A stretch of DNA of 64,000 nt from Desulfovibrio sp. An276 (GTDB lineage: Bacteria; Desulfobacterota; Desulfovibrionia; Desulfovibrionales; Desulfovibrionaceae), in NCBI RefSeq assembly GCF_002159665.1, contig NZ_NFJC01000005.1, forward strand, positions 45,565 through 109,564, read 5' to 3'. The position numbers and the translations under genes are program-made. Shown here piece by piece: positions 17,254-25,302 of the stretch. The stretch's first letter is position 1. Every line of letters begins with the position of its first letter. The notes under the pieces were generated by a model, which saw only the letters and a program-made list of their open reading frames with translations, ran no database searches and had not been told where the DNA came from.

Positions 17254-18183
17254 CTATTGTGCGCAAAAATCACCCCAGGCGCGCAGGGCTGCCTCAAGGT
17301 CATCAGCCCCAAGCCAGATGGCTTCATTCCTTCCGCGAAACCAGGTGATCTGTCTCTTGGCATAGGCCCTGGTGTTCTTGAGCCACAAATCCCTTGCCTC
17401 GGAAAGATCAAGGCTTCCGGAAAGATGGGCGTAAAGCTCCCTGCAGCCTATGCCGCTCCAGCCTGGAGCCTTCGCATCCTGGCACAAAGCGTAGGCCTTC
17501 CTTGCCTCGTCAAGGGCGCCCATGGCAAGCATTTTGTCCATGCGCGCCAAAAGCCTTGGCTCAAGCTCCGAAAGTCTTGTGTTTACAACCAGGAGGGGGC
17601 CTTCGCAGGAAGGTTCCTTATGGGCGTTTTGCTGCCACCAGGTGAGGGGGTGGCCCGTGCCCATGGCAACCTCAAGACCGCGCACTATGCGCTGCTTGTC
17701 GTTGGGGTGCAGGCGGGCAAAAAGAACGGGATCCCTTTCTTCGAGCATGGCGTGCAGGGCAGGGGCGCCCTTTTTCTCCACCATGGCTTCGAGTTCCATG
17801 TGAATGCTCTGGTCTACTGCCGGAATGTCCGCAATCCCGTGCAAGAGCCGCTCGAAATACATGCCTGTTCCGCCCACAAGCAGCGGAATGCGCCCCTTTT
17901 CCAGAATCTCGTCCACCTTGCGCAGGGCCATGTCCATCCAGGTCTGCACATCAATGGCCCTGTCTGTTGCAAGAAAGCCGTAGAGGTGGTGGGGAGCCTG
18001 CGCCTTTTCCGTGGCATCCGGCTGGGCAGTGATGATGGGAAAATCCTCGTACACCTGGCGCGAGTCCGCGTTGACGATTTCGCAGCCAAGAGTATTGGCA
18101 AGACGTATGGCAAGGGCAGTCTTGCCTGCACCCGTGGGGCCGGCAAGGCAGAGGACGCGTCTTTTTTCGTATCCTTCGTTCAT
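17254..18183 (-). CDS. miaA: tRNA dimethylallyltransferase
   Basis: A 309-residue enzyme transferring dimethylallyl to A37 of tRNAs that read codons beginning with U. Seen are the P-loop AGPTGAGKTALAIRLA at residues 13-28, the substrate-binding block NADSRQVYEDFPI, LLVGGTGMYFERLL, and the C-terminal AKRQITWFRGRNEAIWL. Length is normal for the family. Its ATG overlaps the coaD stop by four bases (ATGA), so it is translationally coupled to coaD upstream. Confidence 0.97.
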   Translation of the reverse strand: MNEGYEKRRVLCLAGPTGAGKTALAIRLANTLGCEIVNADSRQVYEDFPIITAQPDATEKAQAPHHLYGFLATDRAIDVQTWMDMALRKVDEILEKGRIPLLVGGTGMYFERLLHGIADIPAVDQSIHMELEAMVEKKGAPALHAMLEERDPVLFARLHPNDKQRIVRGLEVAMGTGHPLTWWQQNAHKEPSCEGPLLVVNTRLSELEPRLLARMDKMLAMGALDEARKAYALCQDAKAPGWSGIGCRELYAHLSGSLDLSEARDLWLKNTRAYAKRQITWFRGRNEAIWLGADDLEAALRAWGDFCAQ

Positions 18184-19388
18184 CCCTGCTCCCCTGTCTT
18201 TTTGTCCACCAAAACATCGTCTGGAGTGTTCTTGGCATAGCCCTTCAGGGGGGCTCCGAGACAGGGCGTGCTGTGGTGCAAGCGACCCTTCTGGTAGAGA
18301 GCCACCATGGTGTCGTGCACAAGGTCCGGCACAAGGCCCTCAATGGATCCGCCGTGGCTGACTGCAGCCTTGATGATGCTGGAACTTACGTAGAGCCAGC
18401 GGTAGTCCGTCATGAAGAAGACTGTCTGTATGTTGCGGCGAAGGCGCCGGTTCATGAGGGCCAGCTGGAACTCGTACTCGAAATCCCCTGTGGCGCGCAG
18501 GCCGCGCAATATGGCACAGGCCCCGTACTCCCTGGCAAATTCCACCGTGAGGTTGTTGTAGGGCCTAACCTCAATACGGGAGCTCTTGTCCCTCACTGCT
18601 TCCTTGACAAAGCGCACGCGCTCCTCAAGGGAGAAGAGGGGGTGTTTTCCCGCATTTTCCGCCACTGCCACTATGACCTTGTCGAAGACCTTGAGCGCCC
18701 TGCGCAGGATACTCAAATGGCCGTTGGTTATGGGATCAAAGGTGCCGGGATAGATGGCTATGCGGGAGGAGAGGCCTGTTTGCTGCTCATAGTCCTCGCC
18801 CGTTGCCCTGCAAAAGTCCGTTTCTTCGCAAAATTCGGGCGCAATGGGGCCATCTGCCGCAAAGCCCCGGGCCTCGGGCGCAAGACAGGGTGTGCCTGCA
18901 AGGCCACGCCCGCTTTTGAACACCTTGATTAGGCGTTCTTCCACATTGTCCGGCACAAGGCCGTGTATGTTGGCCCCGTGGCTTGCTGCTCCCTTCACAA
19001 TAGTCGAGCTTATGAAAAGCCAGCGGTAGTCTGTGATGAGGAAGACCGTCTCCACAGAGCGATTGAGGCGGCGGTTCATGAGCGCCAGCTGGAATTCGGC
19101 CTCGAAGTCGGACACGGCCCGCATGCCGCGCAATATGGCGTCGCAGCCGCGCTCTGCAGCGTAGTTCACGGTCAGGCCCGTGAAGGGGACCACTTCCACG
19201 TTGGGCACGTCCTTCAATGCCTCGCGCATGAGTGCCACCCTTTCTTCCTGACTGAAGAGCGGCGGCTTCGGCGTCCTGTCCGCCACTGCGACAATGACCC
19301 GATCGAAGATCAGGCAGCCACGCCGAATAAGACTGATATGGCCGTTGGTGACGGGATCAAAGGTGCCGGGATAGAGGGCAGTGCGCAT
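18180..19388 (-). CDS. coaD: Tandem-duplicated phosphopantetheine adenylyltransferase (two CoaD domains in one chain)
   Basis: CoaD makes dephospho-CoA from 4'-phosphopantetheine and ATP and is normally about 160-170 residues. This protein has 402 residues and two complete domains. Domain 1 (1-165) has LYPGTFDPVTNGH, ILRGMRAVSDFEAEFQ and FISSTIVKGAASH; domain 2 (209-370) has IYPGTFDPITNGH, ILRGLRATGDFEYEFQ and YVSSSIIKAAVSH. Both keep the nucleotide-binding and ISS(S/T) motifs. After each domain comes a related tail: GTPCLAPEARGFA at 165-177 and STPCLGAPLKGYA at 373-385. So the unit that duplicated was a CoaD with its C-terminal extension. Start at 19388 has GGAG seven bases upstream; miaA overlaps its stop. 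There is no stop codon or frame change between the halves. Confidence 0.93.
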   Translation of the reverse strand: MRTALYPGTFDPVTNGHISLIRRGCLIFDRVIVAVADRTPKPPLFSQEERVALMREALKDVPNVEVVPFTGLTVNYAAERGCDAILRGMRAVSDFEAEFQLALMNRRLNRSVETVFLITDYRWLFISSTIVKGAASHGANIHGLVPDNVEERLIKVFKSGRGLAGTPCLAPEARGFAADGPIAPEFCEETDFCRATGEDYEQQTGLSSRIAIYPGTFDPITNGHLSILRRALKVFDKVIVAVAENAGKHPLFSLEERVRFVKEAVRDKSSRIEVRPYNNLTVEFAREYGACAILRGLRATGDFEYEFQLALMNRRLRRNIQTVFFMTDYRWLYVSSSIIKAAVSHGGSIEGLVPDLVHDTMVALYQKGRLHHSTPCLGAPLKGYAKNTPDDVLVDKKTGEQG

Positions 19389-19419
19389 GGGCGACTCCGA
19401 GACTTTTTTTGGACAAGGA

Positions 19420-19439
19420 AAAGGCCCCTTGGGGCCTTT
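19420..19439 (-). terminator. Hairpin between rsmD and coaD
   Basis: AAAGGCCC (19420-19427) pairs with GGGCCTTT (19432-19439), followed by T on the minus strand. It lies 7 bp after the rsmD stop and 31 bp before the coaD start, so it could be a terminator or an attenuator in front of coaD-miaA. Confidence 0.6.
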
Positions 19440-19445
19440 GGGTGA

Positions 19446-20021
19446 TTAGTCGTTGCCCGGCATGCGGGCTATGAGTGTGGTGGTCTGGCCGAATTCCCGC
19501 TGGGTAACCACTGAGAGGGGATCTGGGAGGTTCAGGGTCAAGCCTTCCTCCACTTCCACACTCACAAAGGCGCCAGGGGCAAGCCAGCCGCACTGGACAA
19601 GGGCGTCCAGGCAGTTTTGGGTGAAGTTCTTTCTGTAGGGCGGGTCCAGAAAGACCAGATCAAAGGGACCGGCCACACTGCGGTCAGCGCCCTTGACCCT
19701 GCGCAGCAGCATGGGTGCGCTTTCCTGCACGAGGAAGGCCCTGCCCTCAAGGCCGAGGTTTTTGATATTGGTGCGAATGCAGCGGCAGGCCCTGTTGTCC
19801 AGCTCCACAAGGTGGGCAGTGGCTGCCCCGCGGCTGATGGCCTCGAAGGCCAGAGAGCCAGAGCCCGCAAAGAGATCGAGAACACGAAGTCCCTGCCAGT
19901 GCAGGCGGTGGCTCAAAATCGAGAAGAGGGATTCGCGGACCTTGCCCATGGCTGGCCTGTAGCCTTCGCCCTCCACTGTGGCAAGGCGCCGCGAACCCAA
20001 TGTACCGGATATAATGCGCAT
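19446..20021 (-). CDS. rsmD: 16S rRNA (guanine(966)-N2)-methyltransferase
   Basis: A 191-residue SAM-dependent methyltransferase. It begins MRIISGTLGSRRLATVEG, continues RPAMGKVRESLFSIL, has the SAM motif VLDLFAGSGSLAFEAISRGA and the catalytic DPPYRKNF (FLDPPYRKNF), all diagnostic for RsmD. It modifies G966 of 16S rRNA on the assembled 30S subunit. Its start overlaps the stop of the upstream metallo-hydrolase gene by one base (TGATG), so the two are co-translated. The rsmD-coaD order is conserved in many bacteria. Confidence 0.96.
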   Translation of the reverse strand: MRIISGTLGSRRLATVEGEGYRPAMGKVRESLFSILSHRLHWQGLRVLDLFAGSGSLAFEAISRGAATAHLVELDNRACRCIRTNIKNLGLEGRAFLVQESAPMLLRRVKGADRSVAGPFDLVFLDPPYRKNFTQNCLDALVQCGWLAPGAFVSVEVEEGLTLNLPDPLSVVTQREFGQTTTLIARMPGND

Positions 20022-21631
20022 CAGAGTTTCGAGAGCAGTCTGGTCATGGCGTAGTCCATCTTGGCCATGGCCTCCTGCAGGGTTGTCTGTTCTTCCCAGG
20101 GCCTGTTGTCAATGTCCTCAAGCCTGGACTTGAACATGGCCCACTTGCGTTCCAGCTCGGAAGTAAGGAAATCCCAGTTGACCTTGGGGTAGCCCTTGCT
20201 GATGTTGAGCTGGATGTCTTCCACGTTGCGGCCCTGCAGGGTGAGCTCTTCAAGGTGTCCGGGGATGAGGGGCTCAAGCCCGAAGCGTTCCTTGATAAGG
20301 CCTGCAAGGATGTTTTGCGCCTTGAGTTCCCCGTGGACCAGCACAACCTGCGGCTTGCCGCTTGCCAGGGGAGAGAGCCAGTCCAGAAGCTGGGACTGGC
20401 CCGCGTGGGCGGAAAAGCTGTTGATGAAATAGAGTTTGGCCTTGACTTCCATGTCTTCGCCAAAGAGGGTGAGCTTCTTTGCGCCGTCGACCAGGGAGCG
20501 GCCCGGGGTGCCCACTGCCTGGTAGCCCACGAAGACAATGCTGGCACCCGGGCGCCAGATATTGTGTTTCAGGTGGTGCTTTATGCGGCCTGCGTTGCAC
20601 ATGCCGGAGGCAGAGATGATGATGGCTGGCTTGTCGTAGGCATTGATGGCCTCGCTTTCCTCGCGGGAGAGCGTGTAGTGCAGATTGGGCAGCTCGAAGG
20701 GATCCTCGCCGCGGCTCAAGAGTGCCTGTGCGTCCTCGTCCAGAAGCTCCCTGTGGTGGCGGAAGACCTCGGTTGCGCGGATTGCCAGGGGCGAGTCCAC
20801 AAAGATGGCCATATCCGAGGGGAGCTTGCCCTGCCTGTTCAGCTCGTGCAGGCAGTAGAGCATCTCCTGGGTGCGCTCCACGGCAAAGGCCGGGATGATG
20901 ACCTTTTCTCCGCGGGAGTAGCTGTATTCAATGGCCTTGGTCAGTTCCTCCAGGGAGTTTTCGGCGCTCTTGTGGTTGCGATCGCCGTAGGTGGATTCCA
21001 TGAAGACGTAGTCCGCCTGGGGCGGGGTCTCGGGATCGCGCACGATGAGGGCCTGGGGTCTTCCTATGTCGCCGGAGAAGATGATGGAGGTTGTCTTGTC
21101 GTCCTCGTCCACCTCAAGGCGCAGGGAGGAAGAGCCAAGGATGTGGCCTGCCTCGTAGAATTTGACCCTGATTCCAGGTGCTGGGCGCAGTTCCTCGCCA
21201 AGGCTCACGGTCTGCACAAGCTGGGCTGTCTTTTGCGCGTCCTCTGTGGTGTAGAGGGCCTGCGGGGGATTTTTGAGGCCCCTGCGGGTATATTTCTTGA
21301 GTTCGAAAAGCGCCTCCATCTCCTGGATGTGGGCACTGTCTTCGAGCATGAGGGAAATAAGCTCGCCCGTGGCAGGGGTGCAGTAGATGTCCCCCTTGAA
21401 GCCTTCCTTGACCAGCATGGGCAAAAGGCCCGAGTGGTCGATGTGGGCGTGGGTCAAAAGTACGAAGTCGATGTTGGCAGGGTCATAGACGGATGCATCC
21501 CTGTTGCGGGCCTCGATGGCCTTGTTGCCCTGATGCATGCCGCAGTCTACGCAAAAGCGGCGACCGCAGGCCTCGATGACAAAGCACGAGCCGGTGACGG
21601 TCTGTGCGGCACCAAGAAATTGTACGCGCAT
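20021..21631 (-). CDS. MBL-fold / beta-CASP RNA-processing-type metallo-hydrolase
   Basis: A 536-residue protein of the CPSF/Ysh1-like metallo-beta-lactamase family. The zinc motif is VLLTHAHIDHSGLLPML, preceded by the N-terminal MRVQFLGAAQTVTGSCF. Then come SGDIGRP (motif 3), MESTYGDRNH, the beta-CASP block VIIPAFAVERTQEMLYCL, IIISASGMCNAGRI, and SAHAGQSQLLDWL with the RNA-metabolising-MBL motif, plus a C-terminal region (VLVHGELKAQNILAGLIKER). Family members are RNA endo/exonucleases, so a role in RNA processing is likely but not proven. Start at 21631 is taken because the MBL fold begins there; the frame is open 96 codons further upstream without domain content. Confidence 0.88.
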   Translation of the reverse strand: MRVQFLGAAQTVTGSCFVIEACGRRFCVDCGMHQGNKAIEARNRDASVYDPANIDFVLLTHAHIDHSGLLPMLVKEGFKGDIYCTPATGELISLMLEDSAHIQEMEALFELKKYTRRGLKNPPQALYTTEDAQKTAQLVQTVSLGEELRPAPGIRVKFYEAGHILGSSSLRLEVDEDDKTTSIIFSGDIGRPQALIVRDPETPPQADYVFMESTYGDRNHKSAENSLEELTKAIEYSYSRGEKVIIPAFAVERTQEMLYCLHELNRQGKLPSDMAIFVDSPLAIRATEVFRHHRELLDEDAQALLSRGEDPFELPNLHYTLSREESEAINAYDKPAIIISASGMCNAGRIKHHLKHNIWRPGASIVFVGYQAVGTPGRSLVDGAKKLTLFGEDMEVKAKLYFINSFSAHAGQSQLLDWLSPLASGKPQVVLVHGELKAQNILAGLIKERFGLEPLIPGHLEELTLQGRNVEDIQLNISKGYPKVNWDFLTSELERKWAMFKSRLEDIDNRPWEEQTTLQEAMAKMDYAMTRLLSKL

Positions 21632-22099
21632 ATGGTCTCCTTCAAGGAGCTGCAGGGGCAGTCCTTGCTGGATGGCGGGTTGGTGGGGGGCGCCCCCGGG
21701 ACATTTTGGCGCAAGCCTTCGGCAAAGACTATCAAGGAAGGGCGAAAAAGCAAGATGCAGCCTGTGCATGCATTGGTCTAAAATTTGGGAAGCCAAAGCC
21801 TGCACATGAGCTGGAAATGACTCGTGGGCCCTTTTTTGTTTGCAAAAAAAACAGGACAACAAGGGCCTGCATGCGTACGGCAGATTGTCTGAAATGCTGG
21901 TACAAGGGAGGATATACAAGGCGTTCGAAAAAAGTACCTTTTGTTCCTCGCAGTATGCGTGTGCCTTTTGCCAGAGAAAAAGAGGGAAAAAAGACGGCTT
22001 GCTTGACGCAGGTCAGGCAAAGAGGCAAAAGGGAATACAGGAGGATCGGGGCTCGCTCAAGCACTTTTTTGCCGTCAACTTTTAGTCGTGGAGGAACCC
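21632..22099. other. Intergenic region between divergent metallo-hydrolase and LOG genes
   Basis: 468 bp carrying the 5' regions of both genes. It is locally AT-rich with A and T runs (21833-21850) inside an imperfect GGGCC...GGCC frame, and contains no recognised RNA gene or convincing small protein. Confidence 0.5.
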
Positions 22100-22765
22100 A
22101 TGCCGGAAGTTTCCCAGAACATCATTGACGATCTGACCAATGTGACAACCGAATCCTGGCGCACTTTGCGCATCATGGCGGAAACCGTCACAGCCCTCGA
22201 CACCCTGAACAGTGTTTCGGCAAACTGCATCTCCATCTTCGGCTCTGCCCGCGTCACCCCGGACCGCAAGGAGTACAGGGACACTGTGGAAGTGGCAAGG
22301 CGCCTGGCTGAAGAGGGCTTTGGCATTATCACTGGCGGCGGCCCAGGTATCATGGAGGCAGGCAACAAGGGTGCAGTGGAAGGCAATGGCCCTTCCATTG
22401 GACTGAGCATCGAGCTTCCCAAGGAGCAGCACAGCAACGAGTATGTGCGCATATCCTGCAAGTTCCGCTATTTCTTCGTGCGCAAGCTCATGTTTGTAAA
22501 GTACGCAAAGGCCTATGTGGTCATGCCTGGCGGCATGGGCACAGTGGACGAGCTCTCCGAAGCCTTTGTCCTTGCGCAGACAAAGCGCATAAAGCCCTTC
22601 CCCATCATCCTCTACAACCAGCAGTTCTGGGGAGGCCTTGTGGATTGGCTCAAGACCACCATGGTGGATGGCAAGTTCATTGACCGCGAGGAGATAGACA
22701 GGCTCCTCATCTACTGCAACACCCCGGACGAGGTGGTGAGCACACTGTGTCGCTACACCTTCTAG
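22100..22765 (+). CDS. LOG-family nucleoside-5'-monophosphate phosphoribohydrolase
   Basis: A 221-residue protein of the LOG family (formerly labelled lysine decarboxylase). Motifs are SIFGSARVTPDRKEY, FGIITGGGPGIMEAGNKGA, and the signature VVMPGGMGTVDELSEAF. Family enzymes release ribose-5-phosphate from (cytokinin) nucleotide monophosphates in the cytoplasm. The sequence suits the longer bacterial type II group. Start is the ATG at 22100 with GGAGG six bases upstream rather than the GTG twelve bases earlier. tadA begins only 8 bp after its stop, so the two form an operon. Confidence 0.9.
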   Translation: MPEVSQNIIDDLTNVTTESWRTLRIMAETVTALDTLNSVSANCISIFGSARVTPDRKEYRDTVEVARRLAEEGFGIITGGGPGIMEAGNKGAVEGNGPSIGLSIELPKEQHSNEYVRISCKFRYFFVRKLMFVKYAKAYVVMPGGMGTVDELSEAFVLAQTKRIKPFPIILYNQQFWGGLVDWLKTTMVDGKFIDREEIDRLLIYCNTPDEVVSTLCRYTF

Positions 22766-22773
22766 AAAAAGGC

Positions 22774-23283
22774 ATGGCGTCGGCTTTCAGGGCCATGCCC
22801 GTGGCTGGCCCTGTGCCGCGTGCCCCAATGGGCTTTTCCTGGGAGGCGCTCATGGAACGTGCCCTTTGCCTTGCCCGCGAGGCAGGAGAAGAGGGCGAAG
22901 TCCCCGTGGGCGCCCTTGTTGTGACTGGAAACGGCGAAATCGTGGGCGAGGGCGCAAACTGCCCCTGCAAAAGCCAGGATCCCACGGCACACGCGGAAAT
23001 CATGGCCCTGCGCGCTGCAGGAAAACGCCTTGGCAACTATCGCCTCATGGACTGCACCATGGTGGTCACGTTAGAGCCCTGCGCCATGTGCGCCCAGGCC
23101 ATTGTGCACGCAAGGCTGGACGGCCTTGTCTACGGGGCCCTGGACAGTCTTGCCGGTGCTGTGGGCTCTGCCACGGATCTTTTGGACATGCCCTTTCAAA
23201 ACCACCGCGTCTGGCACATGGGCGGTGTTCTGGGCGAAGAATGCGCTTCTCTTTTGCGGGACTTTTTCAAGGATCGCCGCTGA
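22774..23283 (+). CDS. tadA: tRNA-specific adenosine deaminase
   Basis: A cytidine/deoxycytidylate-deaminase-fold enzyme converting A34 to inosine in tRNA-Arg(ACG). Zinc ligands and catalytic Glu are in TAHAEIMALRAA and TLEPCAMCAQAI; GAVGSATDLL is the TadA-typical loop. The start is uncertain: the ATG at 22774 gives 169 residues, but later ATGs (22795, 22828) would also leave the domain intact, and none has a strong ribosome site. It converges on the glycerate kinase gene with 13 bp between the stops and no visible terminator. Confidence 0.93.
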   Translation: MASAFRAMPVAGPVPRAPMGFSWEALMERALCLAREAGEEGEVPVGALVVTGNGEIVGEGANCPCKSQDPTAHAEIMALRAAGKRLGNYRLMDCTMVVTLEPCAMCAQAIVHARLDGLVYGALDSLAGAVGSATDLLDMPFQNHRVWHMGGVLGEECASLLRDFFKDRR

Positions 23284-23296
23284 TTTCTCCGGGACC

Positions 23297-24655
23297 CTAG
23301 CCCCTCTTGGGGTAGACCAGGATGATGGCAGCGTCCATGACGTTTGTGCGCGTAGGACCGCTCTTGTAGAGGTTGCCGGTCTTTTCAAGGCAGTGGTAGC
23401 TGTCGTTTTCCCGCAAAAAGGCTGCCCCATCCACACCCATTTGAGGCCAGGTGCCTGCCTCGCCAGCCATGGCAAAACCGCCTGCGGCGTCCGTGGGCCC
23501 ATCTGTTCCGTCCGTGCCGGCAAAAAGAGCGTAGATACCCTCGTCGCTTGCGAGCTCAAGGCCTGCCGCAAGCGCCATTTCCTGATTGCGGCCGCCAAGA
23601 CCCCTGCCCCTGATGGTGACTGTGGTCTCGCCGCCTGCCAGAAGACAGACTGGCCTTGCATCGGGAGCAAGTGTTTTTTGAATCTCGCGGGCCTTGCAGA
23701 CAAGCAGGCTTGCAGCGTCCCTGGCCTCGCCTGTGAGAGTGTCCGTAAGTATCTGGTGCGCAAAGCCAAGCTCGCAAGCCCTTTTGCCTGCTGCCTCAAG
23801 GGCCTGCCTCAAGGTGGCCACAAGAACGTTGTGCATGTCGGAAAAGAGCTTGTCGCCTGCCTTGGGAGTCTCGTGTATGCTCCCCTGAAGGCCCATGTCG
23901 AGGTGCCGCGCTATTGCCCTTGGAAGGTCTTGGGCAAGGCCGTATTTTTCAACGATGATCTTGCAGTCGGCAAAGGTGCTGGAATCCGGAACAGTGGGCC
24001 CTGAGGCTATGACATCGAGGTTGTCGCCCACAACGTCCGAGACAATGAGCCCTATGCCCCTGGCGGGAAAGACAGCCCTTGCAAGCTCTCCGCCTGAAAG
24101 GCGCGAGAGGTGTTTGCGCAGGGTGTTTATCTCGTGGATGGTCGCCCCGCAGGCAAGCAGGGCGCTTGTGAGCCTTTGCAGATCGGCAAGGCTAATGTCC
24201 GGTTGAAGAGCCGGTGTGAGAGCGGAGGCGCCCCCCGTGAAGAGGAGAAAGGCGAGGTCTCCCTTTGCAAGTGTCGCAGCCCTTTCCACTAGGCTTGTTG
24301 CGGCACGTTGCCCTGCCTCGTCCGGGACCGGGTGGGCGGCCTCCACAATGTCTATGCGTTGTATGTCTTCCTTCGGAAGGCCGTGTCCGTATTTTACGAT
24401 AACAAGGCCCTCGTCAATATGGTCGCCGAGGAGATTTTCCAGAGCCTGGGCCATGGGGGCTGCGCCCTTGCCGGCTCCGAGAACCACGATGCGGCGATAG
24501 GAGGAAAGATCAAGGACCATGTCGGGCTCGCTTCCCCTCATCAGGGCAAGCCTTTTGCCGTCCCGGACAAGATGGCGCAGGACTGCGCCGTCCGGGGCCA
24601 CTGCCGCAAGGGCAGCCCTGTTGATGTCGAGAAGAGTCTTTCTCAATACGTCCAT
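23297..24655 (-). CDS. Glycerate 2-kinase, MOFRL family
   Basis: A 452-residue enzyme of the DUF4147-MOFRL family (GckA/TtuD), which phosphorylates D-glycerate at position 2. Evidence: VVLGAGKGAAPMAQALE near residue 55, FTGGASALTPAL, TLRKHLSRLSGGELARA, SDVVGDNLDVIASGPTVPD, and in the C-terminal MOFRL domain LLAGGETTVTIRGRGLGGRNQEMAL and FAGTDGTDGPTDAAGG. Older annotations call this family hydroxypyruvate reductase. It starts 28 bp after the hisB terminator on the same strand, so it probably has its own promoter or depends on read-through. Confidence 0.92.
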   Translation of the reverse strand: MDVLRKTLLDINRAALAAVAPDGAVLRHLVRDGKRLALMRGSEPDMVLDLSSYRRIVVLGAGKGAAPMAQALENLLGDHIDEGLVIVKYGHGLPKEDIQRIDIVEAAHPVPDEAGQRAATSLVERAATLAKGDLAFLLFTGGASALTPALQPDISLADLQRLTSALLACGATIHEINTLRKHLSRLSGGELARAVFPARGIGLIVSDVVGDNLDVIASGPTVPDSSTFADCKIIVEKYGLAQDLPRAIARHLDMGLQGSIHETPKAGDKLFSDMHNVLVATLRQALEAAGKRACELGFAHQILTDTLTGEARDAASLLVCKAREIQKTLAPDARPVCLLAGGETTVTIRGRGLGGRNQEMALAAGLELASDEGIYALFAGTDGTDGPTDAAGGFAMAGEAGTWPQMGVDGAAFLRENDSYHCLEKTGNLYKSGPTRTNVMDAAIILVYPKRG

Positions 24656-24682
24656 CTTCCTCTCCTGGCAAATGCGAAAAAA

Positions 24683-24703
24683 GAGGGGCCTCAGGGGCCC
24701 CTC
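24683..24703 (-). terminator. Terminator after hisB
   Basis: GAGGGGCC (24683-24690) pairs with GGCCCCTC (24696-24703), with A-runs on both sides, so that T-runs follow on either strand. It lies 8 bp after the hisB stop and ends the tatB-tatC-hisB group. Confidence 0.8.
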
Positions 24704-24711
24704 AAAAAAAG

Positions 24712-25302
24712 CTAGTCGAGATTGCCCTTGGTACTGCGTATGGCTGTGCCGCTTTTTGCAACCGCCTGACTCAAGGCAAGCCCCAGGCCCTTGGCAGCGC
24801 TTTCAAGCAGGTGGTGGCCGTTTTTGCCGTAGAGGAAGGACACATGCAGGTTCATGCGCACAGTGTTCGCAAGTGTCTTGTACCATTCCCGCCACACGTC
24901 CCTTTCCTCGCCTGCCATGACAGGGGGCAGGATATCGTCCCCGAGCCAGACGGTGTAGGGGCGTCCGGAAATGTCCACCGTGACCTCTGCCAGGGCCTCG
25001 TCCATGGGCACCCTGCCATAGCCCACCCGGGCTATGCCGGCCCTGTCCCCCAGGGCCTTTTGCATGGCCTCGCCAATGACCAGGGCGCAGTCTTCCACAG
25101 TGTGGTGTGCGTCTACCTCAAGGTCGCCCTTGCAGCGCAGGGTGAGATCCATGCCTGCCCAGAAGAAGGTGAGGGTGAGCATGTGATCGAGCATGCCGAA
25201 GCCTGTGGCAACGTCGATGCGGCCCTCGCCGTCAAGGCAGAGACTGACCTCTATCTTCGTCTCCTTGCTGCAGCGCTCGGCTGTGGCGCATCTTTTTTCC
25301 AT
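24712..25302 (-). CDS. hisB: Imidazoleglycerol-phosphate dehydratase
   Basis: A 196-residue manganese enzyme of histidine synthesis. Metal-binding motifs are [16 protein letters not shown] and [16 protein letters not shown]; other family blocks are [11 protein letters not shown] and [16 protein letters not shown]. The length is that of the monofunctional enzyme, without a phosphatase domain. Its ATG overlaps the tatC stop by one base (TGATG). No other his gene is in the window, so histidine genes are scattered, and this one is translationally tied to Tat export genes. Confidence 0.96.
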   Translation of the reverse strand: MEKRCATAERCSKETKIEVSLCLDGEGRIDVATGFGMLDHMLTLTFFWAGMDLTLRCKGDLEVDAHHTVEDCALVIGEAMQKALGDRAGIARVGYGRVPMDEALAEVTVDISGRPYTVWLGDDILPPVMAGEERDVWREWYKTLANTVRMNLHVSFLYGKNGHHLLESAAKGLGLALSQAVAKSGTAIRSTKGNLD

